A DNA stretch of 6,853 nt, from NCBI GenBank assembly GCA_947457525.1, contig CANGXE010000084.1, positions 1-6,853 of the forward strand. Reading direction: 5' to 3'. This stretch comes from Bacteroidota bacterium. GTDB taxonomy: Bacteria; Bacteroidota; Bacteroidia; Chitinophagales; LD1. The notes under the pieces are model-generated. The model saw only the letters and a list, made by a program, of their open reading frames with translations. It was not told the DNA's origin and did no database searches. Shown here piece after piece: positions 1 to 6,058 of this stretch. Position 1 is the stretch's first letter. Every line of letters begins with the position of its first letter. A program made the position numbers and the translations under genes.

Positions 1-93
1 AGATTTATGTAAATAAATAAAATTCTTTTGGGTTTTAAAATAGTTAACGGCAATTTAACGAAACGAATTATTGAAACATCTACCATTCATCTT
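1..93. other. Non-coding flank downstream of the M23 gene
   Basis: This AT-rich stretch follows the M23 stop. I see no open frame of useful length, no RNA gene and no strong terminator. The best inverted repeat is a 5-base stem (GTTAA/TTAAC, 43-47 and 55-59) with a short T-rich tail on the minus strand, which is too weak to call. Confidence 0.5.
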
Positions 94-1806
94 CTACCAC
101 AAAAAGTCAAATGCTTTTTCTATTATGTTTTTACGCTCATCCACTACAATAATTTTAAAAGTGTACTTTCCAGTAGGTAGCGAACTGTCTGGTTTATAGA
201 CGACTGAATTGGATTTTGCATCATAATCGGCCACTACCCAGGCCCCGTTTAAATACGTGTCAAAATCAGCAATGCCCGACAAATCGTCTTTTACGCTAAA
301 AACTAATTTTTTAGTTGTGCGCATGCTTTTCCCGGCTTGAATATTTAACGACTTCACCATTGGCGCTGTGGTATCCAACTTTATAAAATAAGTTCCAAAA
401 TCTCTGGTTTTAGATTTTACCATTCCGTTTTCGTAAGTGCCTCCGCGCGGAGCCAAACTTCCTGATTTGTCTTTGTACACGATCAATGCTTTGGCTTGCA
501 AAGCCAAAGGCAGTCCTTCAGTTTTCAAGGCAATGTTCATGTAATCTTGCGCAAAAGTGTTGTAATTGCCCAGTTGATGAACTTTTGAAAAGATGGTGGA
601 GTCTTGACTGACCGTAGCTGAGTGGTTGAAGTAGACATAGTCATACAAACGTCCTTCAGGAATGTCGAGGACAACTTCGGGAGTCACGAAATTATTAGTG
701 GTCATTGGGTCAAACAATTTAGCAAAAGGCGTAGCAACGGGTTTAAATGCCGTGGAAGCAGGGTCATGTTTTGCCGCAAATTTCAATGTAGAAACATTTC
801 CGACAAAATCGCTTACTTCTATCAAAATAGAATGCGGCTTATTATCACTCAAATCAATTGTTCCGCTATCAATAAGGTTATCATAGACCGGACAATGATT
901 GCCGGGTTCTACGAAACATTTGTGATAGCTTTTGCGGCCTTCATACAAAAAAGAAGGATAGTCAACATGGCTTTGCACGTAGCGATTTTCGCTAAAACTC
1001 ATTCGGTCGGCTTTGTAATTGTAGACCAATTTATCGCCATCGTACACTGACATACTGTAAATGCCAATACTCGCCTCAGAGAGATTTATTTTGTCAAAAG
1101 TATTCACCGAAAAACCCACTTTGGTGTCGTTCAATAAAACTATCGGCAAATGATGATGAGTGCCATTCAGCCCTTTCAAGGCCAATTGAAAAGAACTCGC
1201 TTTTAGCTTGAGCTTATCCATCGGATAAAATCGTATGAAATTAATGTGCGGTCGCTTATCATCTTTCAATTTGTAATCGAACAACATTGGATTATATACT
1301 CTTTCCAATTTATCTCTGATTTCAAAATGTAGATGTGGCCCTCCGCTCCCACCGGTGTTGCCACTAAGCGCAATTTGTTCGCCTTGTTTAACCACTAATT
1401 CGCCTGGCTTTGGATTGAAATCTACCTTAAAACTTTCGCGAGCATATTGCTCTTGGCGAAGGTGTGCCTGAATAGCCGGAGAAAATTCATTGAGGTGAGC
1501 ATAAACTGTAACGAACCCGTTAGGATGCGTGATGTACAGTGCTTTGCCATAGCCCGCACTATTCACATTAATCCTCGAAATGTACCCATCTGCCGCTGCG
1601 AAAATTTTGTGGTTCTCTTCTCCATTAGTTCTGAAATCTAGCCCCATATGGAAATGGGACTTTCGCGGCTCGCCAAAATTTCCCACTATAGTCATAGGTA
1701 CATCAACAGGATTGATAAAATAGTTTTGCGGAATAACTAAAGTATCGGTCTGCGGTTGTTGCGCCATTTTAAAAATAGAAAGCAAATAAAAGACAAGGTA
1801 ATTCAT
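94..1806 (-). CDS. Secreted M23-family metallopeptidase with LytM-type catalytic domain and long beta-rich C-terminal region
   Basis: This is a predicted zinc endopeptidase of the M23 (LytM/lysostaphin-like) family, which usually cuts peptidoglycan peptide bridges in the periplasm or outside the cell. The catalytic domain spans about residues 35-175. H53 and D57 form the HxxxD motif, H104 sits in a VYAHL segment, and H158/H160 form the HLH motif. By family precedent H53, D57 and H160 hold zinc, and H104 and H158 act in catalysis, so the set is complete. An extra stretch of about 30 residues lies between H104 and the conserved GNTGGSGGPHLH block. The first 15 residues look like a short signal peptide (hydrophobic NYLVFYLLSIF, then MAQQ), although its start lacks basic residues. 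Residues 180-570 are rich in predicted beta strands. About 478-560 looks Ig-like, beginning DTTAPMV. The start is fixed by an in-frame TAG 9 bases upstream. The gene lies 6 bases after the LOG gene. The exact substrate is unknown, and a purely structural role is less likely given the intact active site. Confidence 0.9.
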   Translation of the reverse strand: MNYLVFYLLSIFKMAQQPQTDTLVIPQNYFINPVDVPMTIVGNFGEPRKSHFHMGLDFRTNGEENHKIFAAADGYISRINVNSAGYGKALYITHPNGFVTVYAHLNEFSPAIQAHLRQEQYARESFKVDFNPKPGELVVKQGEQIALSGNTGGSGGPHLHFEIRDKLERVYNPMLFDYKLKDDKRPHINFIRFYPMDKLKLKASSFQLALKGLNGTHHHLPIVLLNDTKVGFSVNTFDKINLSEASIGIYSMSVYDGDKLVYNYKADRMSFSENRYVQSHVDYPSFLYEGRKSYHKCFVEPGNHCPVYDNLIDSGTIDLSDNKPHSILIEVSDFVGNVSTLKFAAKHDPASTAFKPVATPFAKLFDPMTTNNFVTPEVVLDIPEGRLYDYVYFNHSATVSQDSTIFSKVHQLGNYNTFAQDYMNIALKTEGLPLALQAKALIVYKDKSGSLAPRGGTYENGMVKSKTRDFGTYFIKLDTTAPMVKSLNIQAGKSMRTTKKLVFSVKDDLSGIADFDTYLNGAWVVADYDAKSNSVVYKPDSSLPTGKYTFKIIVVDERKNIIEKAFDFLW

Positions 1807-1812
1807 ACTTAA

Positions 1813-2499
1813 CTACAAACGCATGTTTGGACGTAAAGCCTTTTTCTTGTAGAAATCATTAATAATTTTTGTGACCCGATTCGGATCGTCAGTCACATGA
1901 TAGAGCTTTAAATCTTCGAGGCTAATGTTGCCTTCGGCTAGCATGGAGTTTTTCAACCAGTCTAGCAAACCTTGCCAATAATCTTTGCCGACAAAAATCA
2001 AGGGAACTTTATCTACAGAATGAGTTTGCACAAGGGTCAATGCTTCGAACACTTCGTCCATTGTACCAAAACCGCCCGGCATAAAAACAAAGGCTTGTGC
2101 ATAGCGAATAAACATCACTTTTCGCGCAAAGAAATAATTGAAGATAAGCAACTTATCGGGGTCAATATATTCATTCCACTGCTGCTCAAACTCCAACTCA
2201 ATGTGCAAGCCCACACTTTTGCCTTTAGCTAGTTTTGCCCCTTTGTTTCCGGCTTCCATAATGCCGGGGCCGCCTCCGGTGATAATTCCATAACCTTCTT
2301 TGGTCAATTTGGTGGCAATCACTTCTGCCAATTGATAGTACTTATTATCGGGCTTGGTGCGCGCACTCCCGAAAATGGAAATACAAGGCCCATATTTTTC
2401 CATCTTCTCAAAACCATCTACAAACTCGCTCATGATTTTGAACATTCGCCAACTTGACTCTACGCGGTGATCGCCCCATTTTTTCTTTTTTACTGCCAT
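1813..2499 (-). CDS. LOG-family protein (TIGR00730-type Rossmann fold), probable nucleoside 5'-monophosphate phosphoribohydrolase
   Basis: This is a cytosolic LOG-like enzyme of 228 residues. Characterised members hydrolyse the N-glycosidic bond of cytokinin riboside 5'-monophosphates or ordinary nucleotides such as AMP, releasing the base and ribose 5-phosphate. Visible motifs are the GSAR segment (44-47), the nucleotide-binding GGGPGIME (75-82), a FARK segment with R126, and the family signature PGGFGTMDE (141-149) with E149. The R126 to E149 spacing matches the catalytic Arg/Glu pair as I recall it from the family. A basic start (KKKK, 4-7) and a helical lead of about 35 residues precede the Rossmann core, as in the longer bacterial subgroup. 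The gene lies 17 bases after the symporter gene and 6 bases before the M23 gene. The ATG follows an AT-rich leader (AAAGTAAAATAA) without a clear Shine-Dalgarno site. The family call is secure. Cytokinin production in this organism is not implied, and base or nucleotide salvage or housecleaning is equally likely. Confidence 0.92.
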   Translation of the reverse strand: MAVKKKKWGDHRVESSWRMFKIMSEFVDGFEKMEKYGPCISIFGSARTKPDNKYYQLAEVIATKLTKEGYGIITGGGPGIMEAGNKGAKLAKGKSVGLHIELEFEQQWNEYIDPDKLLIFNYFFARKVMFIRYAQAFVFMPGGFGTMDEVFEALTLVQTHSVDKVPLIFVGKDYWQGLLDWLKNSMLAEGNISLEDLKLYHVTDDPNRVTKIINDFYKKKALRPNMRL

Positions 2500-2516
2500 T
2501 TATTTTACTTTAAGAT

Positions 2517-3983
2517 TTAAGAATGAACTTGGTTGTCGTTTGATGAGATTAACCACAAACCAAGGAAAGTGATTAATCCATTAATAAATAATAACTCCAA
2601 CCCAAATTGATAGCCGTCAAACCATTTTTCAGAATTCAAACTCAATAACCAACAAACAGCGGGAGAAACTAAACAAATCACCGGAACCAGTATGTCTTTC
2701 ACTTTCCGCTGTGTCAAAATGCCAAACGCAAATAAACCAAGCAAAGGGCCATAAGTATAAGCTGCCACTTTGAGGATGGTAGAAATCACTGACGATTCTA
2801 TCACTTGCTGATAAATTAAGATAAGCGCAAAAAACAGAACAGTAATGCTCAAATGCACTGCTTTACGAATAGTGGCGCGCTTGCTTTCGCTCCAATCTGA
2901 TTTTTCTTTCATGCCTAAAATATCTATACAGAAAGAACTCGTCAGTGCCGTGAGCGCTCCATCAGCACTTGGGAAGAGTGCAGAGATTAAACCAATAATA
3001 AAAATCAATCCGGCAATGGGTGGCAAGTGGTTGATCGCTACCAAGGAAAAAACTTCGTCCGACTTAGCCGGAAACTCAATGCCTTTGGCTTGTAGATAAA
3101 CAAACAATGCTCCGCCCAAAATCAAGAACAACAAATTAACCACCACCAAAATAGCACTAAACAAAAACATATTTTTCTGCGATTTGCCGATAGTGCTTAC
3201 AGATATATTTTTCTGCATCATTTCTTGGTCCATTCCAGTCATGGTGATGGTGACCACGGCTCCGCCTAAAATTTGTTTGAGAAAAAAGTTGGATGCTTTC
3301 CAATCGGAAGTTTGAAAAGTTTGCGTGTAACCATTGTCGCTGATGGCAGCCCAAAGTTGACCAAACGAAAAATTAAGTTCATGGCCAATAAGTACAATGG
3401 TGATAATTAGCGCTAAAATCATACCTGTGGTTTGCAGTGTGTCTGTCCAAACGATTGTTTTTACACCACCTTGAAACGTGTAGAGCAAAATCATCAACAA
3501 AATAACAAACACCGTGACATAAAACGGTACATGCAAAGCATCAAGAAGAAAATGTTGCAAAACAATCAGCACTAAATAAATGCGGATAGACGCCCCCAAA
3601 GTGCGTGAAAGGATAAAAAACGAAGCTCCGGTTTTGTACGAAACTTCACCTAAACGAGTTTGCAAATACGAGTAAATAGAAGTGAGCTGCAAGCGATAAT
3701 ACAAAGGCAAAAGCACAAACGCCACTACCATATAGCCAATAAAATAACCAATCACCACTTGCAAATAGGCAAAGCCTTTGGTATGTACTTCGCCCGGCAC
3801 ACTCATAAACGTAACGCCACTCAGCGATGTGCCAATCATGCCATAGGCCACCAGCAACCAATTCGATTTTTTTTCGCCAATAAAAAACGATTCGTTATCC
3901 GCACCTCGTGAAGTGTAGTAAGCGATGGCCAAGAGCAAAGCAAAATATGCCGCTACTATAGCAAGAATAATGGTGGTTGACAT
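2517..3983 (-). CDS. Sodium:solute symporter family (SSS/SLC5-like) membrane transporter
   Basis: This is a predicted inner-membrane Na+-coupled importer of 488 residues with about 13 hydrophobic segments, a normal size and layout for the SSS family. Segments visible by eye include residues 3-23, 43-62, 72-96, 118-147, 152-170, 184-202, 237-250, 272-296, 320-336, 376-392, 400-423, 429-448 and 460-480. The protein begins directly at the first membrane segment, with the N terminus expected outside as in the family. The early GTSLSGVTFMSVPGE stretch (51-65) and the LISALFPSADGALTALTSS stretch (332-350) correspond to the family's first and eighth core helices, which form the sodium site. The substrate cannot be read from the sequence; sugars, amino acids, carboxylates and iodide-like anions are all SSS substrates. 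The gene lies 81 bases after galE and 17 bases before the LOG gene. No Shine-Dalgarno-like run precedes the ATG. Confidence 0.9.
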   Translation of the reverse strand: MSTTIILAIVAAYFALLLAIAYYTSRGADNESFFIGEKKSNWLLVAYGMIGTSLSGVTFMSVPGEVHTKGFAYLQVVIGYFIGYMVVAFVLLPLYYRLQLTSIYSYLQTRLGEVSYKTGASFFILSRTLGASIRIYLVLIVLQHFLLDALHVPFYVTVFVILLMILLYTFQGGVKTIVWTDTLQTTGMILALIITIVLIGHELNFSFGQLWAAISDNGYTQTFQTSDWKASNFFLKQILGGAVVTITMTGMDQEMMQKNISVSTIGKSQKNMFLFSAILVVVNLLFLILGGALFVYLQAKGIEFPAKSDEVFSLVAINHLPPIAGLIFIIGLISALFPSADGALTALTSSFCIDILGMKEKSDWSESKRATIRKAVHLSITVLFFALILIYQQVIESSVISTILKVAAYTYGPLLGLFAFGILTQRKVKDILVPVICLVSPAVCWLLSLNSEKWFDGYQFGLELLFINGLITFLGLWLISSNDNQVHS

Positions 3984-4022
3984 ACAACAAAGAAAAATTC
4001 ATTCCGCTGCAATTGGCTGTCA

Positions 4023-4050
4023 GTTATAAATAGAATTTTGTGGAGTGCAA
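4023..4050 (-). promoter_or_regulatory. Weak candidate promoter upstream of the symporter gene
   Basis: The 81-base gap between galE and the symporter gene is the only sizeable internal gap. On the minus strand it holds TTGCAC (4050-4045), a 16-base spacer, then TATAAC (4028-4023), about 40 bases before the symporter ATG. The downstream box differs from TATAAT at one position, but the upstream box is poor. The Bacteroidota consensus (TTG, then TAnnTTTG) is not well matched. Such AT-rich sequence yields chance matches easily, so this is only a candidate for separate transcription of the symporter-LOG-M23 group. Confidence 0.2.
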
Positions 4051-4064
4051 TGTTTTGTGAACAG

Positions 4065-5090
4065 CTATTTGCCGTACATTTTCTGCTCCCACACCCATGC
4101 TGTGCGCATCATAGTATCGAGGTCGCGTCTGATTTGCCATCCGAGTTGAGTGACAGCTTTTTGATTGTCGGCATAGATGGCTACCACATCGCCTGCTCTG
4201 CGGTCGCCTAGTTTGTAGTTTAGTTTTTGTCCACCCACCCGTTCAAACGATTGGATGGCTTCCAACACAGTAACGCCATTGCCCGTTCCTAAATTGAAAA
4301 TTTCTACCTCACTATTTTTTTCCTGAGCAGCGTATTCTAATGCTTTGGTGTGTGCATTAGCAATGTCCATCACGTGAATGTAGTCTCGAATGCAAGAACC
4401 ATCACGAGTGGGATAATCAGTGCCTAAAACCGTGAACAATGGAAACTTACCAATGGCCGTTCCTGTAATTCGCGGCACCACTGCAGTGATCACATCCGTA
4501 GTGTCTTCACCTATCTCGCCACTTTCGTGCGCACCAACCGGATTGAAGTAGCGCAACAAAATAAATTTCGTGTTCGATTTCTTGGCTTGTGCTTTTATAA
4601 TGGCTTCGCCAATTTGCTTCGTGTGTGCATAAGGCGACTCTGCATCGGTAAGGGGTGTTTGTTCGGTCACTGGCAAATCAGTGGCGTTACCATACACCGA
4701 GCAAGAAGAGGAGAAAACAAAACTTTTAATGGAAAATTCGTTGGCGAGTTGCAGTAAGTTCACCAACGACTCGATATTATTTTTGTAGTAGAGCAAAGGT
4801 TTCTCTACCGACTCGGGTACAGATTTTAGCGCAGCAAAATGTATAATTCCTTCGATGTTCGGTTCAGCAGCAAAAACAGCCTTCGTAGCATCAAAGTCAC
4901 AAAGGTCAACCACATAGTTTTTGATTTTTGTGCCCGTTATCTTTTCAATGCGGTCAATGGTTAAGGATTTAGAACGCACCAAATTGTCAATGCTCACTAC
5001 CTCAAATCCATTTTCCAATAAATCAATTATCGTATGCGAGCCGATGTAGCCACATCCGCCCGTCACCAGCACTTTTCCTTTTTTGCTCAT
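4065..5090 (-). CDS. galE: UDP-glucose 4-epimerase
   Basis: This is a cytosolic NAD-dependent epimerase of the extended SDR family that interconverts UDP-glucose and UDP-galactose (Leloir pathway and glycan precursor supply). Its 341 residues are the normal length. Visible motifs are the NAD-binding TGGCGYIGSH (10-19), the ribose-contacting D35-N36, FSSSCSVYG (126-134) with S129 aligned to the catalytic Ser, YAHTK (154-158) with the catalytic Y154 and K158, LRYFNPVGAH (179-188), DYPTRDGSCIRDYIHVMD (225-242) and DRRAGD (296-301). The DYPTxDG...RDYIHVMD block is a strong GalE hallmark and separates it from dehydratases and decarboxylases. I305 aligns with the residue known to tune acceptance of N-acetylated substrates (Tyr299 in E. 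coli, Cys307 in human), so UDP-GlcNAc/UDP-GalNAc use is possible. The gene starts 3 bases after the stop of the UXS-like gene, which suggests co-translation. It has no Shine-Dalgarno site. Confidence 0.95.
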   Translation of the reverse strand: MSKKGKVLVTGGCGYIGSHTIIDLLENGFEVVSIDNLVRSKSLTIDRIEKITGTKIKNYVVDLCDFDATKAVFAAEPNIEGIIHFAALKSVPESVEKPLLYYKNNIESLVNLLQLANEFSIKSFVFSSSCSVYGNATDLPVTEQTPLTDAESPYAHTKQIGEAIIKAQAKKSNTKFILLRYFNPVGAHESGEIGEDTTDVITAVVPRITGTAIGKFPLFTVLGTDYPTRDGSCIRDYIHVMDIANAHTKALEYAAQEKNSEVEIFNLGTGNGVTVLEAIQSFERVGGQKLNYKLGDRRAGDVVAIYADNQKAVTQLGWQIRRDLDTMMRTAWVWEQKMYGK

Positions 5091-5093
5091 TGT

Positions 5094-6032
5094 TTAGAAA
5101 TTGTATTGTCCGCTTTCAATTGTTTTGCGGATACCATCTTCGATAGTGATTAACTCGCGGCCAAGCAGTTTTTTCATTTTAGCCACATCCGGTTTTCTGC
5201 GTGTCATATCTCCTTCTTCCAAAGCCGGCAAGTGAACAATCTCCGATTTTGAACCTGTAATTTTAATAATCAATTTCGCTAAATCCAACACAGTGATTTC
5301 AAAATCGCTACCGATGTTCACGGTGTCGTTCAAATGCAAGTTCTCGTACATAGCGCGAGCACAAGCATCCACATTGTCATCGCGATAACAGAACGTGCGG
5401 GTTTGCAAACCATCACCGTAAATAGTGATTTTCTTATTGTCCAAAGCAGCTTTGATAAAGCGAGTCATCACGAAATCGCTGCTCTGTTTTGGTCCGTAAG
5501 TATTGAAGAAACGGAAAATGGTATAGTCTAAATTGTACTCTTGCTTATAAGAACGCAAAAATGCTTCGCCCACGTTTTTCACCACAGCATATGGCAAACG
5601 AGAGTTGAGCGGAGTAGTCATTTCGTTTTGTGGATGCTCAAACGGCTCGCCATAAACCTCCGAAGAAGAAGAAAAGAAAATCCTTTTCACTCCGGTGTTT
5701 TTGCACAAATCTAGCAGATACTTAAATCCATTGATGTCGTTCAACACGGCCACCGGATTCTCAAGCGTACGTTTAACGCCCACCACGGCTGCGTAATGAA
5801 AAACATAATCAAAATTATGCGAAGTCATGATTGCCGCAATGTCTCTGTAAGAGTTGACATCACATTTCACAAAGCGCCAGTTGGTTTTCTTTTTGCTCGG
5901 CAAACGCTTTACATTTCCTGTGGCAAGATTGTCCACCACTACTACAAAATTATTTTCATCTTCGATGAGCTTATCTACCATCGTGCTACCTACGAAACCT
6001 GCACCACCGGTCACTAGTATATGTGTTTTCAT
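5094..6032 (-). CDS. NAD-dependent sugar-nucleotide epimerase/dehydratase family protein, UDP-glucuronate decarboxylase (UXS)-like
   Basis: This is an extended SDR enzyme of 312 residues that acts on a nucleotide sugar in the cytosol. Visible motifs are the NAD-binding TGGAGFVGS (8-16), D34 at the end of the second strand for the adenosine ribose, SSSSEVYGEP (121-130), the catalytic pair Y148/K152 (YAVVK), FRFFNTYGP (173-181), YGDGLQTRTFCYRDD (205-219) and GDMTRRKPDVAKMKKLLG (274-291). The S-x-E-VYG form, FNTYGP, GDGxQTR(T/S)FCY and the RRxPD block resemble UDP-glucuronate decarboxylases, which make UDP-xylose. Simple 4-epimerases instead show SSSxVYG without the Glu. The RDD following FCY is less typical of UXS, so a C4-epimerase or another dehydratase-like activity remains possible. 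The gene lies 26 bases after rmlA and 3 bases before galE. The family is certain; the exact reaction is moderately supported. Confidence 0.85.
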   Translation of the reverse strand: MKTHILVTGGAGFVGSTMVDKLIEDENNFVVVVDNLATGNVKRLPSKKKTNWRFVKCDVNSYRDIAAIMTSHNFDYVFHYAAVVGVKRTLENPVAVLNDINGFKYLLDLCKNTGVKRIFFSSSSEVYGEPFEHPQNEMTTPLNSRLPYAVVKNVGEAFLRSYKQEYNLDYTIFRFFNTYGPKQSSDFVMTRFIKAALDNKKITIYGDGLQTRTFCYRDDNVDACARAMYENLHLNDTVNIGSDFEITVLDLAKLIIKITGSKSEIVHLPALEEGDMTRRKPDVAKMKKLLGRELITIEDGIRKTIESGQYNF

Positions 6033-6058
6033 TTTATTGATTTGAATTTAGAGAGAAA

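Noticed and set aside
43..59. Inverted repeat GTTAA/TTAAC as a terminator after the M23 gene
   Set aside because: The stem has only five base pairs, mostly A-T, with a 7-base loop and a short broken T-run. This is expected by chance in AT-rich sequence.
622..1050. Plus-strand open frame of 142 codons inside the M23 gene
   Set aside because: It lies fully antisense to a well-supported peptidase gene. Its translation shows no recognisable motif or protein-like domain. The other plus-strand frames of 60-90 codons in the window are shadows for the same reason.
5094..6032. Calling the UXS-like gene rmlB because it follows rmlA
   Set aside because: RmlB carries a Thr-Asp-Glu triad in its (S/T)TDEVYG motif and is usually about 340-360 residues long. 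This protein has SSSSEVYG, lacks the Asp and is only 312 residues long.
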